From: Methylotenera versatilis 301
GTDB lineage: Bacteria; Pseudomonadota; Gammaproteobacteria; Burkholderiales; Methylophilaceae
Length of the DNA: 64,000 nucleotides
Assembly: GCF_000093025.1 (NCBI RefSeq)
Contig: NC_014207.1
Span: 124,001-188,000 of the forward strand
Reading direction: 5' to 3'
The notes under the pieces are model-generated. The model worked only from the letters and a program-made list of their open reading frames with translations. It was not told the origin of the DNA and made no database searches. The translations under genes and the position numbers were made by a program. Numbering within the stretch: position 1 is the first letter of the stretch; the number at the start of each line of letters is the position of its first letter. Below, piece by piece: positions 18,144-26,721 of this stretch.

Positions 18144-19040
18144 TTAAGCGGCCTCGCGCACATTAACAATTGAAGGTGAACGTTTAAATAGTGAGGACGG
18201 TTGCAACTCTTTAGCGGTAACAGGTTTAGCTAAGAAGTAACCTTGAAACAACGTGCCACCAGACTCAATTGCAATATCTAATTGATTTTGTGTTTCTATG
18301 CCTGTAATCACAGGCTTCGCGCCTATGTCTTGAATGATCTTAACCAAGCCAGGTAAAGCATTGCGAACACGCACATTAGTTTCAGCTTGCTGGATCAAAT
18401 TTAAATCCAATTTAACGAAATCAGGCGTGAATTTCCATAGTCGATCGATATGTGACTGGTCGCTACCAAATCGGTCTATCGCGATACGGTAACCGCGATC
18501 ACGATAGTTGTTGATTGCATCCGACAATTGCTGATCATGCTCGATTAAGGCCTCTTGTATTTCAATGACAATACGCTCAGTGGGAACCGAGTTGGCGTGT
18601 AAAATTCGCTCAAACACTTTGCCGTGCTCATTGACCGAAACTAGTAGCTTGGGATGCACGTTTAGAAATAGCAAACCATTTTCTGCATAGATTTGTCTAA
18701 AGTTCAGTACGTGCAAAGTTCTGCTAACACGGTCGAACTCAACTAACTTTCCAGCTTGCTCGGCATAGGTGAATGCAAATTCTGGTGCGCTGGCTAACTC
18801 ACTGCCTAAGGTCGGTCTTAGCAAGGCTTCATGCCCATATAAATCGCCAGCTTCGCTATCATAAATTGGTTGAAAAGCAGTATTCAAGCGCACTCCTACA
18901 AACGTGCTATTGAACTCGCCAGTAAACTGTTCGGCTAAGCCGTATTCATCGAAATCCAGCAATAATGATTCTTTCAACTGCAATCGTAATTGCTCCACAT
19001 GTGAGGCAATTGGAGGTGCAGCAATTGGTTGTTGGGTCAT
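18144..19040 (-). CDS. EAL-domain protein in the sulfate operon, probably a degenerate c-di-GMP phosphodiesterase
   Basis: EAL-fold protein of 298 aa. The start at 19040 is chosen because AAAGGA lies 7 nt upstream; a longer frame reaching 19136 would overlap sbp. The motif EALLR (E71), Asn in LNVHP (N127), the ExxE-like EIQE (160-163), Lys in FVKLD (K210), Glu in GIETQ (E249) and Gln in QGYFLAKP (Q266) match active enzymes. The loop normally reading DDFGTG is here D189-R190-F-G-S-D, so the second metal-binding Asp is lost. It may therefore be a weak enzyme or a c-di-GMP/protein sensor. It has no other recognisable domain; the N-terminal ~45 residues are unassigned. It lies 22 bp after sbp and before cysT, so it should be co-transcribed with sulfate uptake. 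Confidence 0.85.
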   Translation of the reverse strand: MTQQPIAAPPIASHVEQLRLQLKESLLLDFDEYGLAEQFTGEFNSTFVGVRLNTAFQPIYDSEAGDLYGHEALLRPTLGSELASAPEFAFTYAEQAGKLVEFDRVSRTLHVLNFRQIYAENGLLFLNVHPKLLVSVNEHGKVFERILHANSVPTERIVIEIQEALIEHDQQLSDAINNYRDRGYRIAIDRFGSDQSHIDRLWKFTPDFVKLDLNLIQQAETNVRVRNALPGLVKIIQDIGAKPVITGIETQNQLDIAIESGGTLFQGYFLAKPVTAKELQPSSLFKRSPSIVNVREAA

Positions 19041-19062
19041 GTTTATTCCTTTTACTTTTTCT

Positions 19063-20061
19063 TTATTTATTATAGATTTGGTCAAAATTGCCGCCATCGG
19101 CAAAGTGGACTTTTTGTGCTTTTTCCCAGCTACCAAATACTTCGTCGACAGTGAATAAGGATATCGGTTTAAACCTAGCGCTGTATTTCTCTGCGACTGA
19201 AGCTAGGCGCGGTCTTAAATCATGTTGTGCGGCAATCTCTTGTCCCACTTCAGAGAAATGGAACTCTGCATAAGCTTGGGCAAGCGCACGGGTTTTATGT
19301 TTATCAACATATTTGTCTACAATCGCGATGGGGTTTTCTGCCAAGATGCTGACTGATGGATAGACAACATCAAACTGCTGCGTTGAATCCTTTTTGATTA
19401 AATTCACTTCATTTTCAAAAGTCAGTAGCACATCGCCAATGTCGCGTTGCGCGAAGGTTGTTGTGGCACCGCGTCCGCCAGTATCTAAAACAGGCACGTT
19501 TTTAAAGAGCTTGTTAACAAACTCTTTAGCCTTGGCTTCGTCGCCACCTTTTTTAATCACATAACCCCATGCGGCCAAGTAGCTGTATTTACCATTGCCT
19601 GAAGTTTTTGGATTTGGAATCACCACAGAAATGCCAGGCTTAACTAAATCATCCCAATCTTTAATTTGCTTAGGGTTGCCTTTACGAACCAAAAACACTG
19701 TGGTTGAGCTTGTAGGTGAGCTTGCGTAAGGAAGACGTTTTTGCCAATCTTTAGGAATCAGTTTTCCGCGGGTGTATAGAATATCAATGTCTGGCGATTG
19801 GTTCATGGTCACAATGTCAGCTTCAAGGCCGTCGTTGACTGATCTCGCTTGCTTGCTGGAGCCACCATGAGATTGGTTGATGGTGATGGATGCGCCAGTT
19901 TTATCTTTCCAATATTTTATAAATGCCGCATTAAAGTCTTTGTAAAACTCTCTAGTGACATCGTAAGAAACATTGAGCAAACTATTGTCAGCAGCTAAGC
20001 TGAATGATGAAAATGCTGCTGAGGATATCAACAAACTGGTAATAAGTAATTTCTTTAACAT
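19063..20061 (-). CDS. sbp: Sulfate-binding periplasmic protein (first copy)
   Basis: Periplasmic binding protein that captures sulfate and passes it to CysTW. The start at 20061 is chosen because AAGG is 8 nt upstream and the product then begins with a clean signal peptide, MLKKLLITSLLISSAAFSSF, cut after SLA near residue 23. An upstream in-frame extension of 69 residues is rejected. The sequence LLNVSYDVTREFYKDFN and the motif VLDTGGRGATTTFAQRDIGDVLLTFENE are typical of Sbp/CysP. It has 332 aa and is the first gene of the leftward operon. A second, related copy lies at 25628. Sulfate versus thiosulfate preference cannot be read from sequence. Confidence 0.93.
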   Translation of the reverse strand: MLKKLLITSLLISSAAFSSFSLAADNSLLNVSYDVTREFYKDFNAAFIKYWKDKTGASITINQSHGGSSKQARSVNDGLEADIVTMNQSPDIDILYTRGKLIPKDWQKRLPYASSPTSSTTVFLVRKGNPKQIKDWDDLVKPGISVVIPNPKTSGNGKYSYLAAWGYVIKKGGDEAKAKEFVNKLFKNVPVLDTGGRGATTTFAQRDIGDVLLTFENEVNLIKKDSTQQFDVVYPSVSILAENPIAIVDKYVDKHKTRALAQAYAEFHFSEVGQEIAAQHDLRPRLASVAEKYSARFKPISLFTVDEVFGSWEKAQKVHFADGGNFDQIYNK

Positions 20062-20128
20062 CTGAATGACCTTGTGCTTTTTGTTTGAATACACGCACTT
20101 TAACCAACAGTTGAAATAATGTAAAAGA

Positions 20129-20134
20129 ATTATA
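20129..20134 (-). promoter_or_regulatory. Possible -10 box of the sbp operon promoter
   Basis: TATAAT on the minus strand, 68 bp upstream of the sbp start. The expected -35 region is poor (CCATTT), as would fit an activator-dependent promoter such as one under CysB. No CysB site could be identified. This is weak evidence from one hexamer in AT-rich DNA. Confidence 0.35.
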
Positions 20135-20303
20135 AATGATATGTATATGCAAAATGGTGATATATAAAATAGTTGAACGTGCCTTTTTAAAGTCGTTCGA
20201 GTGGTGTATATTGAGTGCATGAAAATAAAGGAAAGCCATTTTAGGCAGGGATTTAAATAGATAAACACTTAAAATCTTGTAAAAGAATATCGTAGTTAGC
20301 TAG

Positions 20304-20401
20304 CGCTGACCGGACAGCCGGAAGCCAGTGAGTCGAAAGACCGCTGGCTTTTTGCGTTTTTAACGCCTGTGAATTTGGTGGCAATTGACTGGTCATCGGC
20401 G
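20304..20401 (+). ncRNA. Structured leader upstream of the encapsulin operon (candidate cis-regulatory RNA)
   Basis: The region 20062-20428 between sbp and the acetyltransferase gene holds several possible plus-strand hairpins. CCGG/CCGG (20310-20321) closes a four-base loop. AAGCCAGTG...CGCTGGCTT (20322-20350) has a GAAA tetraloop and a single bulged A, followed by a T-run as in an intrinsic terminator. GCGTT/AACGC follows. A longer-range helix CGC-TGACC (20304-20311) with GGTCA and GCG (20391-20401) could enclose the terminator. No known riboswitch class was recognised. Confidence 0.4.
20322..20355 (+). terminator. Terminator-like hairpin in the leader of the encapsulin operon
   Basis: A stem of about 12 bp (20322-20334 with 20339-20350), with a GAAA tetraloop and one bulge, is followed by TTTTTG. 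No plus-strand gene precedes it (sbp runs leftward), so it most likely acts as an attenuator or ends a short RNA rather than closing an operon. Confidence 0.6.
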
Positions 20402-20428
20402 TGATTTTAAAAATAGAAGTTGGAAATT

Positions 20429-21484
20429 ATGAAACTTAATCAGCATACAAAAGCCGTTGAGCCGCTTACATCGAATGATTTAGGCATTGCTCAAATCGTG
20501 ACGCAGTTACGTGACTTGCGGCTGACGTCCTTAGAAAATAGGCAGCGGCGAGACAAACCGCCTAAGTTGCCGTCTCGCAAGGTGTTACAAGAAATTATAG
20601 AAGGTCTGGCGGCGGCATTATTTCCTAACCGCCTAGGTTTACCTGACCTTAAAGAAGAAGGTATCGACTATTTCGTAGGACACACGCTTGACGTGGCGTT
20701 GCGAGAACTCGTTTCGCAAGTGAAGCTGGAGTTAAGTTTTACGGCAGATACGCAAAGCCAACTAGATGCTAGTAAATTAGATGCCAGTCAAGCAGCAAAC
20801 TTAACGACTCAATCTCCAATTGAAATTGTTAGGGAGTTTGCCAAAAACTTACCTAAAGTACGATTGCTGCTTGATACCGATATTAAATCGGCCTACGAGG
20901 GTGACCCCGCAGCAAGAAGCGTAGATGAGGTGTTGGTGTGCTATCCGGGTACGCAGGCGATTATTCATTATCGCATTGCACACGTATTACATGAGTTAGG
21001 GTTGCCGCTTATAGCCCGCATGATTACTGAGTTGGCGCATTCTGCGACTGGTATTGATATTCACCCAGGCGCTGTCATCGGCGAGAGTTTCTTTATCGAT
21101 CATGGGACAGGCGTCGTGATTGGCGAGACCGCCATTATTGGTAAACATGTGCGTATTTACCAAGCAGTGACGCTTGGGGCAAAACGCTTCCCTACAGATG
21201 AGCATGGTAATCCTTTAAAAGGCAATGCGCGTCATCCAATTGTTGAAGATGATGTTGTGATCTATGCCGGTGCAACGATTTTAGGTCGCATTACTATAGG
21301 CCGTGGCTCAGCCATAGGCGGTAATGTTTGGCTTACTCGTAGCGTGCCAGCAGGCAGCAATATCACTCAGGCGCAGATGCTGGCAACGCCTTTGGATGTG
21401 TCTGCACATCAAGCAAATTCAAGCCATACAAATTCAGCAAACTCAACAAAACAATTAAGTAAAGAAGTACCAATAGCCCATTAG
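20429..21484 (+). CDS. Serine O-acetyltransferase of the encapsulin operon (EpsC/CysE-like)
   Basis: Transfers acetyl from acetyl-CoA to L-serine to make O-acetylserine, the acceptor used by cysteine synthase. The left-handed beta-helix core spans about residues 200-300. It contains GIDIHPGAVIGESFFIDHGT with the catalytic His, VVIGETAIIG, and the loop GAKRFPTDEHGNPLKGNARHP. The N-terminal ~190 residues are helical, as in EpsC-type enzymes. The C-terminal ~30 residues are Ser/Asn/His-rich and look disordered. The ATG at 20429 is preferred over a TTG three codons upstream. Serine acetyltransferase is a known neighbour of family 2A encapsulins. The shell gene follows after 69 bp. Not all SATs here need be feedback-inhibited; that cannot be judged. 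Confidence 0.92.
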   Translation: MKLNQHTKAVEPLTSNDLGIAQIVTQLRDLRLTSLENRQRRDKPPKLPSRKVLQEIIEGLAAALFPNRLGLPDLKEEGIDYFVGHTLDVALRELVSQVKLELSFTADTQSQLDASKLDASQAANLTTQSPIEIVREFAKNLPKVRLLLDTDIKSAYEGDPAARSVDEVLVCYPGTQAIIHYRIAHVLHELGLPLIARMITELAHSATGIDIHPGAVIGESFFIDHGTGVVIGETAIIGKHVRIYQAVTLGAKRFPTDEHGNPLKGNARHPIVEDDVVIYAGATILGRITIGRGSAIGGNVWLTRSVPAGSNITQAQMLATPLDVSAHQANSSHTNSANSTKQLSKEVPIAH

Positions 21485-21553
21485 CTAATCACCCATTAGC
21501 CAGTAACACATTAGTAAGCAAATTAATCAGTCAGATTTAAATAGGAGAACTAC

Positions 21554-22468
21554 ATGACAGACAATACCCAACAAACCGCTTTAGGTGACGTCGCCGCACG
21601 GACGCTTTCCAATGCCACCAAAACGGTGCCGATGCTTAGCACCATTACACCACGTTGGTTGGTGCATTTAATGCAATGGGTACCCGTTGAAGCTGGTATT
21701 TATCGCGTAAATAAAGCAAAAGATCCAAACGCGATTGAAGTGGATTGCTCGGCAAAAGATGAACGTGATTTACCAAATACCTTTGTTGATTACGAAGAGT
21801 GGGGTCGTGAGTATGTGTTGAACGCGGTGAATACCGTGGTTGATGTACATACACGCGTATCAGATTTATACAGCAGCCCACATAACCAAATTAAAGAGCA
21901 ATTACGTCTGTCGATTGAAACAGTGAAAGAGCGCCAAGAAAGCGAACTCATTAACAATAAAGAATACGGCTTACTCAACAACATTGCAGCTACACAAAAA
22001 GTAAAATCTCGCACTGGCGCGCCAACACCAGATGATTTTGATGAATTATTAACTAAAGTTTGGAAAGAGCCAGCATTCTTCTTAGCGCATCCACAAGCCA
22101 TTGCAGCGTTTGGTCGTGAATGCACACGTCGCGGCGTACCTCCACCAACAGTAGCTTTATTCGGTTCACAATTCATCACATGGCGCGGCGTGCCGATTAT
22201 CCCTTGCGATAAATTAAAAGTGACAAAAGGTAAAACCAATATCTTGTTGTTACGTACAGGAGAAAGCCGTCAAGGTGTGGTTGGTTTGTATCAACCGAAC
22301 CTGCCAGGTCAACAAAGCATGGGCTTGTCTGTGCGCTTCATGGGCATTAACCATAAAGCCATTGCCTCATATTTAGTATCGCTATATTGCTCATTAGCAG
22401 TATTGACTGATGATGCGATTGCCGTGCTGGAAAATGTTGATGTAGGCAACTATTATGAGTATAAATAA
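21554..22468 (+). CDS. Family 2A encapsulin nanocompartment shell protein (SrpI-like)
   Basis: Predicted HK97-fold protein that self-assembles into an icosahedral protein shell in the cytoplasm. It is 304 aa, close to the SrpI-type length. Recognisable family features are the N-terminal arm (TALGDVAARTLSNATKTVPM), the region TPRWLVHLMQWVPVEAGIYRVN, the E-loop-like segment around VVDVHTRVSDLYSSPHNQIKEQLRL, the segment FFLAHPQAIAAFGRECTRRG, and the A-domain ending VLTDDAIAVLENVDVGNYYEYK. A strong AGGAG lies 7-8 nt before the ATG. Its stop overlaps the desulfurase start by 14 nt, which argues for translational coupling of shell and cargo. Published family 2A shells (for example in Synechococcus and Acinetobacter) enclose cysteine desulfurase and are induced on sulfur limitation. 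The identification is by recall of the family and by gene context. Confidence 0.92.
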   Translation: MTDNTQQTALGDVAARTLSNATKTVPMLSTITPRWLVHLMQWVPVEAGIYRVNKAKDPNAIEVDCSAKDERDLPNTFVDYEEWGREYVLNAVNTVVDVHTRVSDLYSSPHNQIKEQLRLSIETVKERQESELINNKEYGLLNNIAATQKVKSRTGAPTPDDFDELLTKVWKEPAFFLAHPQAIAAFGRECTRRGVPPPTVALFGSQFITWRGVPIIPCDKLKVTKGKTNILLLRTGESRQGVVGLYQPNLPGQQSMGLSVRFMGINHKAIASYLVSLYCSLAVLTDDAIAVLENVDVGNYYEYK

Positions 22469-24362
22469 CACTAATTTTGCTGGCTTAGGTGACTTATCGT
22501 CATTTGAGCCGGAGGCGTTATTGGGTCAGTTGCCTGGAGAGCATCCGCGCATGGCGGCGGCATTAGCGCTAGGCAGACAAGCCAGTGAAACAGGTCATTT
22601 TGACGTTGCGGAGCTTAGCCGCATTGTCAATGAGCTTTATTCTGAAGGATTTCCTGCGGGGTCTCCTGCCAGTTCACCTTGGTCGAAGCAGTCAGATTTT
22701 GCTTCGAACGATTCGTTATCACATATCGCTTCAGATGCCGTTTTACCAAACGCGACATCACCCAAAGGCGTGACGGAGGCCCCTACGCCGTCCATATGGT
22801 CAGCAGCGCCAAGTTTCGCTTCGACTAAACCCGATTTTGCCAGTGCTGAAGCACTGCAACTGCAATATGGGTCAAGTGGTGCTAACCCGTTTTCAAGTAA
22901 TGATCTTGCGCTTGATCAATTAATCGTTGGCTTGAATAATCCCTACGAAAATGAATTGAAGCAGATATTGAGCGGCGCCAGCGGCAAGACATCTGGTGTT
23001 ACTAGCGCGGGCTCTGGTGTGGGTAATCCAAGTAATACTAGCAACAGCGCTTATTATTTTTTACAAGACTCACCATTGCATGAGTCTCAACTCAATCAAA
23101 CTGGTAAGTTGCCAGCCGCATCGCATCCGCCATTTGATGCCAATTTGGTGCGTAAGGATTTTCCAATTTTAAGCGAGCTTGTGAATGGCAGACCACTGAT
23201 TTGGTTTGATAATGCGGCTACTACTCAAAAGCCTCAGGCAGTCATTGATAGAATTTCATATTTTTACCAGCATGAAAACTCTAACATTCATCGAGCAGCA
23301 CATGAGCTAGCTGCGCGTGCGACTGATGCTTATGAAGAAGCACGTGAAACTGTTAGGCGGTTCATTAATGCACCGTCAATAGATAACGTCATCTTTGTTC
23401 GTGGGACTACGGAGGCGATTAATTTAGTCGCTAAAACTTGGGGCAAAAAGCACTTGAGTGAGGGTGATGAAATCGTGATTTCTCATCTTGAACATCACGC
23501 CAATATTGTGCCTTGGCAGCAATTATGCCAAGAAACAGGCGCTAAACTCAAAGTGGTGCCAGTGGATGATAGTGGCCAGATATTATTGGCTGAATATCAA
23601 AAGTTACTCACTTCACGTGTGAAATTGGTTTCTTTTACACAGGTGTCTAACGCGCTAGGAACCGTCACACCAGCGGCTGAAATGATACAAATGGCGCATC
23701 GTGCAGGTGCAAAAGTACTATTGGATGGCGCGCAGTCCGTATCGCACATGCGTACCGATGTACAAGCTTTAGATGCTGACTTTTTTGTATTCTCAGGTCA
23801 TAAAGTGTTTGGGCCAACAGGTATTGGTGCGCTTTACGGCAAGCCAGAGTTGCTCGCTGATATGCCAGCGTGGCAAGGTGGCGGCAATATGATTCAAGAT
23901 GTGACATTTGATAAAACTGTCTATCACGATGCACCTTCTAAATTTGAGGCGGGTACTGGCAATATTGCTGATGCGGTAGGGCTAGGCGCGGCGCTTGAGT
24001 ATGTGGAGCGCATTGGTATTGATAACATTGCACGCTATGAGCATGAACTTTTAGTCTATGCAACAGCCGCACTGTGCAAAGTGCCTGGCTTGTGCCTAGT
24101 TGGCACGGCAAAAGAAAAAGCTAGTGTCCTATCTTTCACACTTGAAGGTTATAAGAGTGAAGAGGTTGGTGCGGCGCTTAATCAAGAAGGTATAGCGGTG
24201 CGTTCAGGGCATCATTGCGCGCAACCTATATTGCGTCGCTTTGGGCTGGAAACAACGGTAAGACCATCGCTGGCCTTCTACAATACTTATGCAGAAGTAG
24301 ATGTATTAGTGAATGCCTTGCTACGCTTAAGCTCAACTAAAGCGCCTACTAACTTTAGCTAA
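22455..24362 (+). CDS. Cysteine desulfurase with N-terminal encapsulation extension (encapsulin cargo)
   Basis: SufS-like, PLP-dependent enzyme converting L-cysteine to L-alanine and enzyme-bound persulfide sulfur. The catalytic domain starts near residue 226 (FDANLVRKDFPILSELVNG). PLP binding is marked by the Schiff-base lysine K450 in FSGHKVFGPTG and the histidine in SHLEHHANIVPWQ. The catalytic cysteine C588 is in RSGHHCAQP. At 635 aa it is about 225 residues longer than ordinary SufS. The extra N-terminus is rich in Ser, Ala, Pro and Gly. It has short ordered-looking motifs such as LGQLPGEHPRMAAALAL, LYSEGFP, NPYENELKQIL and SAYYFLQDSP, as expected for the family 2A cargo-loading domain. 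Start and shell stop overlap by 14 nt. Confidence 0.95.
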   Translation: MSINNTNFAGLGDLSSFEPEALLGQLPGEHPRMAAALALGRQASETGHFDVAELSRIVNELYSEGFPAGSPASSPWSKQSDFASNDSLSHIASDAVLPNATSPKGVTEAPTPSIWSAAPSFASTKPDFASAEALQLQYGSSGANPFSSNDLALDQLIVGLNNPYENELKQILSGASGKTSGVTSAGSGVGNPSNTSNSAYYFLQDSPLHESQLNQTGKLPAASHPPFDANLVRKDFPILSELVNGRPLIWFDNAATTQKPQAVIDRISYFYQHENSNIHRAAHELAARATDAYEEARETVRRFINAPSIDNVIFVRGTTEAINLVAKTWGKKHLSEGDEIVISHLEHHANIVPWQQLCQETGAKLKVVPVDDSGQILLAEYQKLLTSRVKLVSFTQVSNALGTVTPAAEMIQMAHRAGAKVLLDGAQSVSHMRTDVQALDADFFVFSGHKVFGPTGIGALYGKPELLADMPAWQGGGNMIQDVTFDKTVYHDAPSKFEAGTGNIADAVGLGAALEYVERIGIDNIARYEHELLVYATAALCKVPGLCLVGTAKEKASVLSFTLEGYKSEEVGAALNQEGIAVRSGHHCAQPILRRFGLETTVRPSLAFYNTYAEVDVLVNALLRLSSTKAPTNFS

Positions 24363-24399
24363 AACTTTAGTCGTATTAGGTAAGATTAGATACAAGCAT

Positions 24400-24436
24400 G
24401 AAAAAAGTCTGGCTGCCCATGTGGGTTAGCCAGACA
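24400..24436 (-). terminator. Intrinsic terminator of the cysK operon
   Basis: On the minus strand the stem GTCTGGCT/AGCCAGAC (24428-24435 with 24407-24414) is followed by TTTTTTC. It lies about 95 bp past the cysK stop, between the convergent desulfurase and cysK genes. Confidence 0.8.
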
Positions 24437-24531
24437 ACTTTAGGTTTGGTTAAACTTTAATCAAGTTTAACTAGGGAGAAAGCAATGCTGCCGCTTGATT
24501 TTAAGTGTTAGCGGCCACCACCTTAAAGCAA

Positions 24532-25509
24532 TTAAACGGCTAAACCCTGTGCATCAAATAGTCCATCAAACAAAATCGAGCTTAGATAACGCTCGCCAGA
24601 ATCTGGCAATATCACCACAATCGTTTTACCCGCATTTTCTGGTTGTTTTGCATAGCGGACTGCAACTGCAACTGCTGCACCACAGGAAATACCCGACAAT
24701 ATACCTTCTTCACGCGCTAAACGCTGTGCATAGAGAATAGCCTCTTCATTAGTCACTTGTGCGATGTCATCCACAACAGATAAATCAAGGTTCGCAGGTA
24801 CAAAGCCTGCGCCTATGCCTTGAATTTTATGCGGCGCTGGCTTGATTGCCTCGCCAGCACGATGCTGGCTGAGTACTGGGCTTGATGCAGGCTCAACTGC
24901 AACCGTCAGAATGTTCTTGTTTTGGGTATTTTTGATGAAACGCGAAACGCCTGTGATCGTGCCACCTGTGCCTACACCTGCAACGAATATATCAATATTG
25001 CCATCAGTTGCGTTCCAAATTTCTGGCCCAGTCGTTTTTTCATGAATCGCTGGGTTAGCTGGGTTTTTAAATTGCTGAAGCAATACATAGCGGCTAGGAT
25101 CTGATGCGGCAATTTCCTCCGCTTTTGCAATCGCGCCACTCATGCCTTTTGCACCTTCCGTGAGTACCAATTTTGCCCCATAAGCGACCAATAGTTTACG
25201 GCGCTCTATGCTCATTGTTTCTGGCATGGTAAGCGTGAGTGGAATGCCTCGAGCGGCTGCAACAAAGGCTAAAGCAATGCCAGTATTGCCGCTAGTAGGC
25301 TCTACAATCTCTTTACCAGCACCTAATAAACCGCGTTGCTCAGCATCCCAAATCATGGCGGCACCGATACGGCATTTAACCGAATAAGCTGGGTTACGAC
25401 CTTCAATTTTTGCTAATATAGTAGCGCTTGCGCCATCGGTAATACGATTCAGCTTAACTAAAGGCGTATTGCCGATAGATTGCGCATTATCCTCAAACCA
25501 ACTAGACAT
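24532..25509 (-). CDS. cysK: Cysteine synthase A (O-acetylserine sulfhydrylase)
   Basis: PLP enzyme that combines O-acetylserine with sulfide to give cysteine. It has the fold-type II lysine in [11 protein letters not shown] (near residue 44), the substrate loop [13 protein letters not shown], the glycine-rich phosphate loop [14 protein letters not shown] and the C-terminal SCGAAVAVA. Its 325 aa fit the family. A strong AAGGAG lies upstream of the ATG. It is the last gene after yezD, porin and sbp-2 on the minus strand, 118 bp from sbp-2. Two hairpins lie in that gap, so it may have its own control. It would use the O-acetylserine made by the acetyltransferase at 20429. CysM activity on thiosulfate cannot be excluded. 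Confidence 0.93.
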   Translation of the reverse strand: MSSWFEDNAQSIGNTPLVKLNRITDGASATILAKIEGRNPAYSVKCRIGAAMIWDAEQRGLLGAGKEIVEPTSGNTGIALAFVAAARGIPLTLTMPETMSIERRKLLVAYGAKLVLTEGAKGMSGAIAKAEEIAASDPSRYVLLQQFKNPANPAIHEKTTGPEIWNATDGNIDIFVAGVGTGGTITGVSRFIKNTQNKNILTVAVEPASSPVLSQHRAGEAIKPAPHKIQGIGAGFVPANLDLSVVDDIAQVTNEEAILYAQRLAREEGILSGISCGAAVAVAVRYAKQPENAGKTIVVILPDSGERYLSSILFDGLFDAQGLAV

Positions 25510-25530
25510 AAGAACTCCTTAATGATTAAT

Positions 25531-25561
25531 AACTCTTGTATCAATTATAGATACAAGAGTT
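25531..25561. promoter_or_regulatory. Perfect 12-bp inverted repeat upstream of cysK
   Basis: AACTCTTGTATC and GATACAAGAGTT flank a 7-nt spacer, ending 21 bp before the cysK start. There is no T-run, so it is more likely an operator or a 5'-UTR hairpin than a terminator. A second hairpin (CGCAAGACCT/AGGCCTTGCG, about 25590-25612) sits between it and sbp-2. Confidence 0.45.
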
Positions 25562-25627
25562 TAAAGACAACAATATACAATTATTTTCGCAAGACCTCAA
25601 AGGCCTTGCGTTTAATAATTGAATGAC

Positions 25628-26635
25628 TTATTTTTGATAAATCTGATCGAACGTACCGCCGTCAGAGAAGTGTTTTTTCTGGGCCACTTGCCAACCACCA
25701 AAATCATCGTCAATTTTCACTAAATTAACTTTTGGAAACTGTGCTTCATATTTTTTCGCCACAGAAGCCAGTGTTGGACGGTAGAAGTTCCTTGCTGCGA
25801 TTTCTTGACCCTCTTCAGTATATAGATAATCCAGGTATGCCTTAGCAATAGCCTCAGTGCCGTGTTTCTTAGCGTACTTATCAACTACAGTGACTGGCGG
25901 TTCAGCCAAAATAGAAAGTGAAGGGATCACGATTTCATATTTACCAGGGAATTCTTTTTGAGCTAAAAAGGCTTCGTTTTCCCAAGCAATCAGTACATCA
26001 CCAATGCCACGCTCAGCAAAGGTTGTTGTAGATCCACGAGCACCAGTATCTAGCACAGGAACGTTCTTGAATAACTTGCTGATAAATTCTTTCGTTTTAA
26101 CTTCATCACCACCATCTTGCTTCTGAGCGTATGCCCAAGCCGCTAAATAGTTCCAGCGTGCACCACCTGATGTTTTAGGATTAGGCGTGATCACAGAAAC
26201 ACCTGATTTGGTTAAGTCATCCCAATCTTTGATTTTTTTAGGATTGCCCTTTCTAACTAACAACACAATGGTTGATGTGTAAGGTGAGCTATTCAGTGAA
26301 AGGCGTTTTTGCCAGTCTTTAGGAATCAACTTACCTTTTTCATACAGCTGATCTACATCGTAACCTAAGCCAAGCGTTGCAACGTCAGCATCTAAGCCAT
26401 CAATAATAGAGCGCGCTTGCTTACCTGAGCCACCATGCGAAGCTTTAACAGTGACCTTGTCGCCAGTTTTTGCTAGCCAATATTTGCTAAATGCAGCATT
26501 GAAATCTTGGTAAAGTTCACGCGTTGGGTCATAAGAAACGTTGAGTAAAGTATAGTCTTTGGCTGATGCCAGAGTTGGTGCCGCAGCGCCAAATGCTATT
26601 GAAAGCAAGGCAACGGCTAGTAGTGTTTTTTTCAT
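25628..26635 (-). CDS. sbp: Sulfate-binding periplasmic protein (second copy)
   Basis: 335-aa periplasmic sulfate-binding protein related to the one at 19063. The signal peptide [20 protein letters not shown] is cleaved near ASA (residue 25). Shared family motifs include [66 protein letters not shown] and [34 protein letters not shown] lies 8 nt upstream of the ATG. It follows the porin gene by 86 bp, suggesting outer-membrane entry and periplasmic capture are made together. No permease gene is in this operon, so it probably feeds the CysTWA complex encoded at 14970-18021, perhaps with different affinity or ligand preference. Confidence 0.93.
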   Translation of the reverse strand: MKKTLLAVALLSIAFGAAAPTLASAKDYTLLNVSYDPTRELYQDFNAAFSKYWLAKTGDKVTVKASHGGSGKQARSIIDGLDADVATLGLGYDVDQLYEKGKLIPKDWQKRLSLNSSPYTSTIVLLVRKGNPKKIKDWDDLTKSGVSVITPNPKTSGGARWNYLAAWAYAQKQDGGDEVKTKEFISKLFKNVPVLDTGARGSTTTFAERGIGDVLIAWENEAFLAQKEFPGKYEIVIPSLSILAEPPVTVVDKYAKKHGTEAIAKAYLDYLYTEEGQEIAARNFYRPTLASVAKKYEAQFPKVNLVKIDDDFGGWQVAQKKHFSDGGTFDQIYQK

Positions 26636-26721
26636 TTGTAATCCTTGTCTAAACTGTAATGTAAATAGCTAGCACTCATCTCATGTTCACAATTTGAATA
26701 TGGGATGAGTAAATTAAGGTG

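Noticed and set aside
19041-19136. Longer N-terminus for the EAL protein
   Set aside because: It would overlap the sbp coding end; the downstream ATG has a good Shine-Dalgarno.
20062-20268. 69-residue N-terminal extension of Sbp
   Set aside because: The ATG at 20061 gives a clean signal peptide and has AAGG in place.
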